Positions 25,678 to 34,617 of a stretch of DNA of 64,000 nucleotides are shown piece by piece. Both the position numbers and the translations under genes were made by a program. Below the pieces are notes generated by a model. That model was not told the origin of the DNA. It ran no database searches and saw only the letters and a list, made by a program, of their open reading frames with translations. The first letter of the stretch is position 1. Every line of letters begins with the position of its first letter. The DNA is from Candidatus Binatia bacterium (lineage in GTDB: Bacteria; Desulfobacterota; Binatia; UBA1149; CAITLU01): positions 50,088 to 114,087 of the forward strand of contig DASXOZ010000006.1 in the NCBI GenBank assembly GCA_036493895.1. The letters run 5' to 3'.

Positions 25678-26895
25678 GTGAGCAAGAGCGACAAACCGAA
25701 GAAGATCGTGCTCGCCTACAGCGGCGGCCTCGATACGTCCGTGATCCTCAAGTGGCTGATCGAGCAGTACGACTGCGAAGTGGTCGCCTACATCGCCGAC
25801 GTCGGCCAGGACGAAGACCTCGAGGGCGCGCGCCAGAAAGCTTTCCGCACCGGCGCGGTCGAAGCGTTCGTCGAAGACCTGCGCGAGGAATTCGTGCGCG
25901 ACTTCGTCTTCCCGATGTTGCGCGCCGGAGCCGTCTACGAGGGCACCTACCTTCTCGGCACGTCGATCGCGAGGCCGGTGATCGCCAAGCGCCACATCGA
26001 GGTCGCCAGGCGCACCGACTCCGACGCCGTCTCCCACGGCGCCACCGGGAAAGGCAATGACCAGGTTCGCTTCGAGCTGACGTACGCCGCGCTCGCCCCC
26101 GACCTCAAGGTCATCGCGCCGTGGCGCTTCTGGGACCTCAATTCGCGCGCCAAACTGTTCGATTTCGCCGAAAAGCACGGCATCCCGCTGCCGGTCACGC
26201 GCGACCGCGGCTACAGCATGGACCGCAACGTGCTGCACATCAGCTTCGAGGGCATCGAGCTCGAGGATCCGTGGCAGGCGCCGCGCGAAGACATGTTCGT
26301 GCTGAGCGTGTCGCCGGAAGCTGCGCCCGGCACGGCGACGTACGTCGAGATCGAGTACAGGAGCGGCGATCCGGTAGCCCTGGACGGTCACGCGCTGCCT
26401 CCGTTCGAGCTGCTCGCACGGCTCAACAAGATCGCAGGCGCCAACGGCGTCGGCCGCGCCGACATCGTCGAGAACCGCTACGTCGGCATGAAGTCGCGCG
26501 GCGTCTACGAGACGCCCGGCGGCACCGTGCTGACGATCGCGCACCGCGCCCTCGAATCGCTGACGCTCGACCGCGAGGTCATGCACCTTCGCGACAGCCT
26601 GATCCCGCGCTACGCCGAAATGGTCTACTACGGCTACTGGTTCGCACCCGAGCGCGAGATGCTGCAGGCCGCAGTCGACGAGTCGCAAAAGTGCGTCAAC
26701 GGCACTGTCCGCATGAAGCTCTACAAGGGCGCGGCCACGGTGGCCGGCCGCAAGTCGGACGACTCGCTGTACGTGCCGGCGCTGGCGACGTTCGAAGAAG
26801 ACGAAGTGTACACCCAGGCCGACGCCACCGGCTTCATCCGACTTTCGGGGCTCAGGCTGAAGGTGCGAAACATGGTAAGGTCCAGAAAGGGCTGA
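25678..26895 (+). CDS. argG: Argininosuccinate synthase
   Basis: A 405-residue ATP pyrophosphatase-type ligase joining citrulline and aspartate. The P-loop-like [33 protein letters not shown] and the [13 protein letters not shown] region are canonical. The GTG start at 25678 has a good AAGGAAGA ribosome site. It lies 33 bases after argF and 4 bases before argH. Length and motifs are normal. Confidence 0.96.
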   Translation: MSKSDKPKKIVLAYSGGLDTSVILKWLIEQYDCEVVAYIADVGQDEDLEGARQKAFRTGAVEAFVEDLREEFVRDFVFPMLRAGAVYEGTYLLGTSIARPVIAKRHIEVARRTDSDAVSHGATGKGNDQVRFELTYAALAPDLKVIAPWRFWDLNSRAKLFDFAEKHGIPLPVTRDRGYSMDRNVLHISFEGIELEDPWQAPREDMFVLSVSPEAAPGTATYVEIEYRSGDPVALDGHALPPFELLARLNKIAGANGVGRADIVENRYVGMKSRGVYETPGGTVLTIAHRALESLTLDREVMHLRDSLIPRYAEMVYYGYWFAPEREMLQAAVDESQKCVNGTVRMKLYKGAATVAGRKSDDSLYVPALATFEEDEVYTQADATGFIRLSGLRLKVRNMVRSRKG

Positions 26896-26899
26896 AATC

Positions 26900-28468
26900 A
26901 TGGCCGACCGGAAAACCAGGCGATCGGCGACTGCCGCCGGCGGTTCGACTCCCGCCCGCAGCGCGGCGCCCGACAATGCCAAGAAGGCCAAGGCGGCCAA
27001 GGCAGCGGGCCGCGCGTCCGTCACGAAAAAATCCAGTGCGCAAAGCCCCGCCGGCCGGGCGAATCGAAGCTGGGGAGGCCGCTTCGAGGCAAGGCCCGAC
27101 GAAAAGACCCAGGCCTTCACCGCGTCGATCGGTTTCGACCAGCGCCTGTATGCGCACGACATCCGCGGCAGCGTCGCGCACGCGTCGATGCTCGCCGCCG
27201 CGGGCATCCTGACCGCCGCCGAAAGAGACAGCATCGTCAAAGGGCTTCGCGAGATCGAGGCCGAGATCCGCGAAGGCCGTTTCCGCTTCGAGGTGTCCGA
27301 CGAGGACGTGCACATGGCCCTCGAGAGGCGCCTGGTCGAGAAGACCGGTGCGGCCGGCGCCAAGCTGCACACCGCAAGGTCGCGCAACGACCAGGTCGTC
27401 ACCGACGTGCGCCTCTACCTGCTCGATGCGTTGCCCGCGATCGATGCGCGCATCGACGACCTGCAAAGGGCGCTGCTCGAGGTCTGCCTGGAGCACCCGA
27501 AGGCCGTGATGCCGGGTTACACGCACATGCAGAGGGCGCAGCCCGTGCTGCTCGGCCACCATCTGCTCGCGTATTACGAGATGCTCGTGCGCGACCGCGG
27601 CCGTCTCGATGATGCGAAGGTGCGCATCGACGTGCTTCCGCTCGGCGCCGGCGCCCTTGCCGGCACGACACTGCCGATCGACCGCGCCCGCACTGCGCGG
27701 GAGCTCGGTTTCTCGAAAGTCGCAGAGAACAGCATCGATGCCGTCGCGGCCCGCGATTTCGTGCTCGAGCCTCTGGCCGACCTTGCGATCCTGTTCGCGA
27801 CGCTGTCGCGCCTGGCCGGCGAGATCGTGCTGTGGGCCACGAGCGAATACGGCTTCGTTCGCCTGCACGACGCGTATTCGACCGGCAGCTCGATGATGCC
27901 GCAGAAGAAAAATCCCGACATCGCCGAGCTGGTGCGAGGCAAGTCGGGGCGCGTATTCGGCAACCTGGTCGCCGTGCTGACGGCGGCCAAGGGCCTTCCG
28001 CTCGCGTACAACAGTGACCTTCAGGAAGACAAGGAGCCGCTGTTCGACAGCATCGATACGGCCTTGTCCTGCCTGGCGACGCTGGCCGCGATGCTGCGCT
28101 CGCTCACGTTCGACGAGGCGGCGATGCGAAGGGCAGCGTCCGACTCGTTCCTGCTTGCGACCGACCTCGCCGAGATCCTCGTCTCGCGCGGGGTGCCGTT
28201 TCGCCAGGCCCACGAGGTGGTCGGCAGGATCGTTCGCCACTGCATCGACGAGCGCATCGAGCTGACGGCACTGTCGAGCAGCGAGCTCGAGAAATTTTCG
28301 CCGGCGCTCGGTGCGGCAGCCGATCGCAAGGCCGGCGGCACCGTGGCTTCGCTTCTCACGCTCGACCAGGCCGTCGCGCGGCGCCGCTCCTATGGCGGCA
28401 CGTCGGGCAGCCTGGTCTCGCGTCGCGTGAGCACGCTCGCGAAGAAGCACGGCGTGAGGCTGCCGTGA
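26900..28468 (+). CDS. argH: Argininosuccinate lyase with basic N-terminal extension
   Basis: The 522-residue enzyme releases arginine and fumarate from argininosuccinate. The catalytic core begins at WGGRFEARPDEKT (about residue 58). It carries TARSRNDQVVTD, the TxxQxAQP segment as MQRAQPVLLGHH, and the signature loop GSSMMPQKKNPD with the catalytic Ser. The first 55 residues are an Ala/Lys/Arg/Ser-rich extension (NAKKAKAAKAAG repeats) absent from typical ArgH proteins of about 460 residues. The ATG at 26900 is 4 bases from the argG stop. Its stop overlaps the lipoprotein start (GTGA). Confidence 0.95.
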   Translation: MADRKTRRSATAAGGSTPARSAAPDNAKKAKAAKAAGRASVTKKSSAQSPAGRANRSWGGRFEARPDEKTQAFTASIGFDQRLYAHDIRGSVAHASMLAAAGILTAAERDSIVKGLREIEAEIREGRFRFEVSDEDVHMALERRLVEKTGAAGAKLHTARSRNDQVVTDVRLYLLDALPAIDARIDDLQRALLEVCLEHPKAVMPGYTHMQRAQPVLLGHHLLAYYEMLVRDRGRLDDAKVRIDVLPLGAGALAGTTLPIDRARTARELGFSKVAENSIDAVAARDFVLEPLADLAILFATLSRLAGEIVLWATSEYGFVRLHDAYSTGSSMMPQKKNPDIAELVRGKSGRVFGNLVAVLTAAKGLPLAYNSDLQEDKEPLFDSIDTALSCLATLAAMLRSLTFDEAAMRRAASDSFLLATDLAEILVSRGVPFRQAHEVVGRIVRHCIDERIELTALSSSELEKFSPALGAAADRKAGGTVASLLTLDQAVARRRSYGGTSGSLVSRRVSTLAKKHGVRLP

Positions 28469-29094
28469 TCGGCCAGCGCAGCGCGCGTATCGGCCAGCCC
28501 GGCGCGCGCATCGCCCATTCCAGCGCGCGTATCGCCCGGCCCGGCGCGCGCATCGCCCGCGCTGCAGCGGGCGCGGCTCTTGTCGCGTGCGTAGTTGGTT
28601 GCGGGCTTCGCACGCCGCCCCGCCCTCCCGAAGACACCGCGCCTGTCATTCCCGGCAAGGTCGAAGCCACGCGCCAGGACGGCGCCGTCGTCGTGCGCTG
28701 GCAGCGCGCCGAGCACAGCGCCGACGGCCAGAAGCTCGACGACCTCGCAGCGTTCGTCGTCGAGCGAAAGCGCGACAGCGAAAGCGAATGGACGAGGATC
28801 GGCACCGTTTCGGTCATCGACCAGGAAAAGATCCGCCGCCGCAAGCAGTTCGAGTACCGCGACGAGAGTGCGCGCGATGCGCCGGTTTCTTACCGCGTCA
28901 TCGCAGTGGACGCCGACAAGCAGGAAGGTGCGCCGACGGCGCCCGCAGCGGCGGTCGTGCCGCCGCCGAAACCGCCCGCTCCCGTGGCGCCGGCTGCTCC
29001 CGCGGCGCCGCCTGCGTCTGGGGGTGCGCCGGCTGTTCCCGCAGCGCCGACGGCGCCCGTAGCACCCGCTCCACCCGCGCCCGCCGCCCCTTAG
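28465..29094 (+). CDS. Lipoprotein with fibronectin-type-III-like core and Pro/Ala tail
   Basis: A 209-residue predicted lipoprotein. A long basic leader made of repeated ARI units (SARIGQPGARIAHSSARIARPGARIARA) precedes the hydrophobic stretch and a lipobox VVGC near residue 46. The mature part starts CGLRTPPRPPEDTAP, similar to the small lipoproteins seen next to argH/lysA in related genomes. It then forms a beta-sandwich-like core (AVVVRWQRAE, VSYRVIAVDAD), and ends in a Pro/Ala repeat tail. GTG start overlaps the argH stop (GTGA). Envelope location is inferred from the lipobox. Confidence 0.72.
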   Translation: MIGQRSARIGQPGARIAHSSARIARPGARIARAAAGAALVACVVGCGLRTPPRPPEDTAPVIPGKVEATRQDGAVVVRWQRAEHSADGQKLDDLAAFVVERKRDSESEWTRIGTVSVIDQEKIRRRKQFEYRDESARDAPVSYRVIAVDADKQEGAPTAPAAAVVPPPKPPAPVAPAAPAAPPASGGAPAVPAAPTAPVAPAPPAPAAP

Positions 29095-29158
29095 CCGGCC
29101 GGCCCGCAGATTCTTTCGCGCACGTGCATCTCCCGACGGCGCACGCGCCTTCGCAGGC

Positions 29159-30316
29159 TCAGCGCACGAGCGCCGCGTGCACGAGATCGGCGATCTTCTG
29201 GTGCCGCAGCGTGCTTTTCGTCTCCGCCATCAGGCCCGCCGACAGGAACACGCAGACCAGTCCTTTTTCCGGATCGACCCAGAAGCAGTTGGAACCGGCG
29301 CCGAAGCCTCCGTACGCAGAAGGTGATGCCGTAAGACCGAACGGAGTCGGGAACCACGCGCCCTGGCCGCGCACGAAGAACCCGTAACCGAGACAAGCCG
29401 GGAACAGCGGCCAGCCGAAGGACGCCCTGGCGTAGTCCCAAAGGCCGTTCGGCAGATCGCCGGTCTGGTTGGTCGTCATCAGGCCGATCGTCGACGGCGA
29501 AAGGATGCGGATGCCGTCGATCTCGCCGCCGCGGCGGAAGCACTCGGCGAAGCGGAAGAAGTCGTGCGCCGTGGTCAGGCAGCCTCCGGCCGGAAGCTCG
29601 AAATCCTCGGCGATCATCGCCGCTGCGCCTTCGAGCAGGTCGGGATCGAACATGTCGGGACTGCGGTCGCGTGCAATGACGGGAACTTTCCTTGCCGCGA
29701 GATCGGCGCGAAGCCCGAGCGACGTGTCGGTCATGCCGAGAGGCCCGAACAGGTCTTCGGCCATCATCTGCCGGTAGCTGCGACGCCCGCCGTCGAGGCG
29801 CCGAACGATGGCCGCGAGCACCGAATGCGCGATCAGCGCCGAGTAGTTCACGCGCTGGCCGGGCACGCCCTCCGGAAGAAGCGCGCACGCAACCTCGGCC
29901 ATCGCGTCGATGTTGCCGAGCTGTTCGGGCGCGATCGCAGGAAGCCCGAACGGAAGCCCGGCACGATGCACGATGAGGTCGCCGATCGTGACGTTGTGCT
30001 TCCCCTTCTGGCCGAAGGCCGGCAGGATCTCGGCGACGCGGGTAGTGACGGCGATCTCGCCACGCTCGACGCGCATCATCACCATCGTGTTGGTGAGCTG
30101 CTTGGCGATCGACATCGAGAAGAACACGTCGGACAGCTCGGCGCTGCGTCCGGTCGCGCGATCGGCAAACCCGAACGCCTCGTGCACGACGAGCCGTCCC
30201 TCGCGTGCGACGAGCAGCACGCAGCCGTCGTAGCGCATGGCGTCGACGTCGTCGCGAATGACGTCGCGCAGGCGATCGAGGCGGTTGGAATCGAAACCGG
30301 CATCCGCTGCAGTCAT
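29159..30316 (-). CDS. Serine beta-lactamase-like hydrolase (class C fold)
   Basis: A 385-residue protein of the beta-lactamase/esterase family (Pfam Beta-lactamase). The nucleophile Ser69 and Lys72 are in SMSIAKQ, the second motif is NYSALIAH with the catalytic Tyr, and a C-terminal GGFGAGSN segment replaces the KTG-type box. Members include esterases, D-amino-acid peptidases and lactamases. There is no signal peptide, so a cytoplasmic esterase-like role is more likely than antibiotic resistance. ATG at 30316 has a GGAGGG ribosome site. The gene interrupts, on the opposite strand, the otherwise co-directional arg and dap gene run. Confidence 0.85.
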   Translation of the reverse strand: MTAADAGFDSNRLDRLRDVIRDDVDAMRYDGCVLLVAREGRLVVHEAFGFADRATGRSAELSDVFFSMSIAKQLTNTMVMMRVERGEIAVTTRVAEILPAFGQKGKHNVTIGDLIVHRAGLPFGLPAIAPEQLGNIDAMAEVACALLPEGVPGQRVNYSALIAHSVLAAIVRRLDGGRRSYRQMMAEDLFGPLGMTDTSLGLRADLAARKVPVIARDRSPDMFDPDLLEGAAAMIAEDFELPAGGCLTTAHDFFRFAECFRRGGEIDGIRILSPSTIGLMTTNQTGDLPNGLWDYARASFGWPLFPACLGYGFFVRGQGAWFPTPFGLTASPSAYGGFGAGSNCFWVDPEKGLVCVFLSAGLMAETKSTLRHQKIADLVHAALVR

Positions 30317-30430
30317 GAAAGTCCCTCCGGGGCGGCGAAATCTGACACCACCGCCGCCGCGCGGCAATCGCAAGCAGCCTGCCGGGCCGCAATCTGTACC
30401 TGCCGCGGATTTCGCGTTAGAGCGATGGGG

Positions 30431-31363
30431 ATGAGCAGGCAGCCGGCCCTCGCGGTCGTCTTTCCCGGGCAGGGCGCACAGAAGCCCGGGATGGGGCGCG
30501 ACTTCTTCGAGCAGTACGCCGAGAGCCGGGCAGTGTTCGAAGAAGCTTCGGCCGCGCTCGGCTACGACGTTGCCGCGCTGTGTTTCGACGATCCGGCCAG
30601 GCTCGCGCTGACCGAGTTCCAGCAGCCGGCGATCCTGGCCACCGAGATCGCGATGATGGAAGCGCTGCGCCGGCGCCACGGCTACGAGCCGCGCTATTTC
30701 GGTGGTCATTCGCTCGGCGAATACACGGCGCTCGTGGCGGCCGGCGTCATGGCTCTCGGCGATGCCGTGCGCCTCGTTGCCCTTCGCGGTCGCCTGATGC
30801 AGCAGGCCACTCCGGCGGGCACCGGCGCAATGACCGCGATCGTGCACTCGGACCTCGACGTCGCATGGCTGCGCTCCACTGCGCAAGGGTTCGGCGTCGA
30901 CGTCGGCAATCACAATGCCCTCGACCAGGCGTCGCTGAGCGGGCTGGCCGGCGACGTGGCCGAAGCCGTCGCTGCCGCGAAGGCTTCCCCGAAGGGCCGC
31001 GTTCGTGCGATTCCGCTTCGCGTGTCGGCGCCGTTCCATTCGCGTCACATGAAAAGCGTCGAGGCGCCGCTGGCGGCCGCGCTGAAGTCGATCGGGCACC
31101 TCGACAGCGCCAGAGCCGTCCACGTGCTGTCGAATGCATCGGGCACTTTCCACAGCGGATCGCGCCGCGACCTGGAGCGCGGCCTCGTCGAGCAGGTGGC
31201 GAGCACGGTGCGCTGGGTCGAGGACATGCGCGAGCTGGTCGAGCGCGACTGCCGCATCGTCGAAGTCGGGCCCGGGCGGCCGCTGCGCGGCTTCTTCGCG
31301 TCGCTCGGCGTCGAGATCGAGTCGATCACCAGCGTCGCGACGATCCCGGAGCCGAAGCACTGA
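30431..31363 (+). CDS. fabD: Malonyl-CoA:ACP transacylase
   Basis: A 310-residue enzyme loading malonate on acyl carrier protein for fatty-acid synthesis. It has VVFPGQGAQKPGMG, the active Ser94 in GHSLGEYTAL, the malonate-binding Arg in LRGRLMQ, and the catalytic His in SAPFHSRHM. The length is standard. ATG at 30425 is also possible; ATG at 30431 lies 7 bases after a TAGAGC that could be a -10 element and gives the usual short N terminus. It is separated from any fab cluster and is followed by a flavoprotein gene overlapping its stop. Confidence 0.93.
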   Translation: MSRQPALAVVFPGQGAQKPGMGRDFFEQYAESRAVFEEASAALGYDVAALCFDDPARLALTEFQQPAILATEIAMMEALRRRHGYEPRYFGGHSLGEYTALVAAGVMALGDAVRLVALRGRLMQQATPAGTGAMTAIVHSDLDVAWLRSTAQGFGVDVGNHNALDQASLSGLAGDVAEAVAAAKASPKGRVRAIPLRVSAPFHSRHMKSVEAPLAAALKSIGHLDSARAVHVLSNASGTFHSGSRRDLERGLVEQVASTVRWVEDMRELVERDCRIVEVGPGRPLRGFFASLGVEIESITSVATIPEPKH

Positions 31364-32721
31364 GCGTCGAGGCCGACCCGCCGCCGCCGATTGTCGTCGT
31401 CGGCGCCGGCGCAGCCGGACTGATGGCAGCGATCCACGCCGCGGGCCCCACGGCGTCGCTCGCGCGCGGCAGCAACGCACCCGGCGTTGTCGTCGTCGAA
31501 AGCACTCGCGACGGCGGCCGCAAGATCCTGATCAGCGGCGGAGGCCGCTGCAACATCCTGCCCGGCGAGCTGGACGAATCGCGTTTCGTCACCGACTCCT
31601 CGGCGAACACGATGAAAAAAATGCTGCGCTCCTGGCCTCTGTCCGCGCAGCGCGCGTTCTTCGAGCAGGAGCTCGGCATCGAGCTTCGCCTCGAGAAGGA
31701 GACGGGCAAGCTTTTTCCGGCGAGCAACCGCGCCCGCGACGTGCGCGACGCGCTGGTCTCGTGCGCGAGCTCGCGGGGAGCCCGCCTGCGTTTCGAGAGT
31801 CCCGTTGCCGCGCTGGCGCGCATCGAACGAGGCGGGCAATCGCCGCTCTGGCAACTGACGATGCGCTCCGGCGAGACGCTCGATGCCTGCGCCGTCATCC
31901 TCGCGACCGGCGGCCTGTCGGTGCCGAAGACCGGCAGCGACGGTAGCGGGCTTCGCATCGCGGGCGAGCTCGGCCACCACTTGCAACCGACTTACGCGGC
32001 GCTGACCCCACTGCTCGACGAGACGGCCACCTTTGCCGGACTCGCCGGGATCTCGCTCGACGTCACGCTCGAAGCGTCCGGTGGTCGAAGGCCCCTGCGC
32101 ACCCGCGGAGGATTCCTGTTCACCCACCGCGGCTACAGCGGGCCGTCGGTGCTCGACCTGTCGCACGTCGCGGTGCGAAGCCTCGAGCACCGCAGCGCAC
32201 CGGGCGAAACCTCATCGCAGCCGGTCACGCAGAAGATCCTGCAGAAGATTCTGGCGAGCTGGACTGCGCTCGACCGCGAGGACTGGGAGCGCGAGCTCGA
32301 GCCGCGCCGCGCGGGCGTGCTCGGCGTCATTCGGCAACATCTCCCGTCCAGGCTCGCGGAAAGGCTTCTCGACGTGGCCGGCATCCCGCCGCAGCGCAGC
32401 CTCGCCGAGCTGAGGAGCGGCGAGCGCCGCGCGCTGCTGGAAGTGCTTACGCGCGCCGAGCTGCCGTGGACCGGCCACGAAGGATACCGCAGCGCCGAAG
32501 TGACCGGAGGAGGAATCGCGCTGTCGGATGTGGATCCGCGCACGATGCAGAGCCGCGTCGCGGCCGGCCTGTTCCTGTGTGGAGAGATGCTCGATGCGTT
32601 CGGGCCGATCGGCGGCTTCAACTTCGCCTGGGCCTGGGCCACCGGCCGCGCCGCCGGTGAAGGCGCCCGCGCGTACGCCGCATCGGGCGATGCCGCCGCG
32701 CGGGTCCAGAAGGGCGCCTGA
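31360..32721 (+). CDS. HI0933/YhiN-family FAD-dependent oxidoreductase
   Basis: A 453-residue flavoprotein. The FAD-binding VVVGAGAAGLMAAIHAA, DGGRKILISGGGRCNI, CAVILATGGLSVPKTGSDG, FTHRGYSGPSVLDLS and CGEMLDAFGPIGGFNFAWAWATG motifs define the HI0933/YhiN family, whose physiological reaction is not known. No ATG, GTG or TTG precedes the conserved FAD motif in this frame. The first ATG (31422) would cut through it. The best start is CTG at 31360, overlapping the fabD stop as CTGA. The gene is coupled to fabD and precedes dapF by 75 bases. Confidence 0.85.
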   Translation: MSVEADPPPPIVVVGAGAAGLMAAIHAAGPTASLARGSNAPGVVVVESTRDGGRKILISGGGRCNILPGELDESRFVTDSSANTMKKMLRSWPLSAQRAFFEQELGIELRLEKETGKLFPASNRARDVRDALVSCASSRGARLRFESPVAALARIERGGQSPLWQLTMRSGETLDACAVILATGGLSVPKTGSDGSGLRIAGELGHHLQPTYAALTPLLDETATFAGLAGISLDVTLEASGGRRPLRTRGGFLFTHRGYSGPSVLDLSHVAVRSLEHRSAPGETSSQPVTQKILQKILASWTALDREDWERELEPRRAGVLGVIRQHLPSRLAERLLDVAGIPPQRSLAELRSGERRALLEVLTRAELPWTGHEGYRSAEVTGGGIALSDVDPRTMQSRVAAGLFLCGEMLDAFGPIGGFNFAWAWATGRAAGEGARAYAASGDAAARVQKGA

Positions 32722-32757
32722 CGGACGCAGACGGGCCTTTTTGCGCAGCCCGCGACC

Positions 32758-32787
32758 TTGGCCTTCGCAAGAAGCCGGCGCTATATC
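32758..32787 (+). promoter_or_regulatory. Predicted dapF promoter, near-leaderless spacing
   Basis: TTGGCC (32758-32763), 18 bases, then TATATC (32782-32787), four of six bases of the -10 consensus. The dapF ATG at 32797 is 9 bases further, leaving a leader of about 3 bases. No ribosome site is visible before the ATG. Confidence 0.45.
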
Positions 32788-32796
32788 CCGCCGACG

Positions 32797-33666
32797 ATGT
32801 CGCTCTCGTTCACCAAGCTGCACGGTTGCGGCAACGACTATCTGTTCGTCGACTGCACCGGCGACTGCGCGCTGCCCGGCTCGGAGCAGCTTCCGGCCAT
32901 CGCGCGTTACGTCTCCGATCGCCACACCGGTGTCGGCAGCGACGGCGTGATCCTCGTCTGCCCGGGCAACGGCGACGGCACCGATTTCCGCATGGAGATG
33001 TACAACGCCGACGGCAGCCGCGGCATGATGTGCGGCAACGGCATTCGTTCTCTCGGCAAGTACGTCTACGACCACGGCCTCACCACCCGCCGCAGCCTGC
33101 AGATCGCCACCGATTCGGGACCGAAGAAGCTCGACCTCGAGCTCGACGGCGGCCGCGTCTCGCGCGTGCGCGTCGAGATGGGCAAGGCCGTGCTCGACGG
33201 CCGCAAGATTCCGATCGACAGCGACGAGCAGTTGATCAACGCCCCTCTCGAAGTCGCCGGCCAGACCTGGCGCGTCACCTGCGTGTCGATGGGCAACCCC
33301 CACTGCGTGACGTTCGACGTCGACCCCGACGGCATCGAGGACATCGCGAGGATCGGCCGCCAGTTCGAGCGCCACGCGTTTTTCCCCGCAAGCGTGAACA
33401 CCGAGTTCGCGCGCGTCGACTCGCGCACCGAGCTGACGATGAGAGTGTGGGAGCGCGGATCGGGCGAAACTTTCGCGTGCGGAACCGGCGCCTGCGCCGT
33501 CGTCGTCGCCGGCGCGCTGACCGGTCGCACCGACCGCCACGCGACGGTCCACCTTCGCGGCGGAGACCTCGAGATCGAGTACCACCAGGACGGAAACGTC
33601 GTGATGACGGGGCCGACAGTCGAGGTGTTCTCGGCAACCGTGGAGATTCCGGACCGGCTCTGCTGA
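32797..33666 (+). CDS. dapF: Diaminopimelate epimerase
   Basis: A 289-residue two-base racemase converting LL- to meso-diaminopimelate for lysine and peptidoglycan. Catalytic cysteines are Cys79 in MMCGNGIRS and Cys228 in FACGTGAC. The HGCGNDYLFVDC start and SMGNPHCV are also family marks. The ATG at 32797 sits just after a promoter-like element. dapA follows after 24 bases, with its ribosome site in the gap, so dapF-dapA-dapB form one unit. Confidence 0.95.
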   Translation: MSLSFTKLHGCGNDYLFVDCTGDCALPGSEQLPAIARYVSDRHTGVGSDGVILVCPGNGDGTDFRMEMYNADGSRGMMCGNGIRSLGKYVYDHGLTTRRSLQIATDSGPKKLDLELDGGRVSRVRVEMGKAVLDGRKIPIDSDEQLINAPLEVAGQTWRVTCVSMGNPHCVTFDVDPDGIEDIARIGRQFERHAFFPASVNTEFARVDSRTELTMRVWERGSGETFACGTGACAVVVAGALTGRTDRHATVHLRGGDLEIEYHQDGNVVMTGPTVEVFSATVEIPDRLC

Positions 33667-33690
33667 GCGGTCCGGCGGAGGAAGCAAGTC

Positions 33691-34617
33691 ATGGCCGCGA
33701 TGTTCCAGGGAACCTTCACAGCACTGGTCACGCCGTTTCGCGGCGGCGAAATCGACGAGCCGGCCTTTCGCGCGCTGATCGACGAGCAGATCGAAGCGGG
33801 AATCGACGGCATCGTCCCGTGCGGCAGCACCGGCGAGTCTGCCACTCTCAGTCACGAAGAACACGAAAAGGTGATCGGCATCGCGATCGACCACGCGCGC
33901 GGCCGCAGCAGCCAGGCCGGTCGCAGCGTCAAGGTGATCGCCGGCACCGGCTCGAACAACACGCGCGAAGCGTGCCGCCTCACCCGTGCCGCCGCAGACG
34001 CCGGTGCCGACGCCTCGCTGCTGATCAGCCCTTACTACAACAAGCCCACGCAGCACGGGCACGTCGAGCACTTCAAGGCGATCGCGGCCGCAGCACCCGA
34101 GCTTCCACTGATCCTCTACAACATCCCCGGCCGCACCGGCATGAACATGCTGCCGGAGACGATCGCGCGCCTTGCCGAAGTGCCGAGCATCGTCGGCATC
34201 AAGGAAGCGTCGGGGTCGGTGGACCAGTGGCTCAACATCATCCGTCTTTGCGGCCCCGACTTCTGCGTGCTGGCCGGTGACGATGCGGCCACGCTGCCGA
34301 TGATGTCGATCGGCGCCCACGGCGTGATCTCCGTCCTCACCAACCTGATGCCGGCGCGCTTCAAGGCCATGGTGGACGCCGCGCTGGCCGGCGACTTCGG
34401 ATCGGCTGCGCAGATCCAGTACGAAGTTCTGCCTCTGCTCCAGGTGCTGTTCCTCGAGATCAATCCGATCCCGGTCAAGGCTGCGCTGGCGATGATGGGC
34501 CGCATCCACAACGAAGTGCGGCTTCCGCTGACTCCGCTGTCGGATGCTCCTGCCGCGCGGCTGCGCGACGCCTTGCGCGCCGCAGGGCTTCTCGCGGAGG
34601 CGCGGGCTACGGCATGA
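33691..34617 (+). CDS. dapA: 4-hydroxy-tetrahydrodipicolinate synthase
   Basis: A 308-residue TIM-barrel aldolase condensing pyruvate with aspartate semialdehyde. It shows GTFTALVTPF, CGSTGESATLSHEEH, the Tyr of LYNIPGRTG, the Schiff-base lysine in VGIKEASGS and the regulatory GHGVISVLTN-type turn (AHGVISV). A GGAGGAAG ribosome site precedes the ATG. The stop overlaps the dapB start (ATGA at 34614). Confidence 0.96.
   Translation: MAAMFQGTFTALVTPFRGGEIDEPAFRALIDEQIEAGIDGIVPCGSTGESATLSHEEHEKVIGIAIDHARGRSSQAGRSVKVIAGTGSNNTREACRLTRAAADAGADASLLISPYYNKPTQHGHVEHFKAIAAAAPELPLILYNIPGRTGMNMLPETIARLAEVPSIVGIKEASGSVDQWLNIIRLCGPDFCVLAGDDAATLPMMSIGAHGVISVLTNLMPARFKAMVDAALAGDFGSAAQIQYEVLPLLQVLFLEINPIPVKAALAMMGRIHNEVRLPLTPLSDAPAARLRDALRAAGLLAEARATA

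Noticed and set aside
29159..30316. Class C beta-lactamase resistance gene
   Set aside because: Only the general fold motifs fit; no signal peptide and no KTG box, so an esterase-like role is more likely.
32212..34509. 765-codon open frame on the minus strand across the dap genes
   Set aside because: Lies opposite dapF and dapA, both with full catalytic motifs; no protein-like features.
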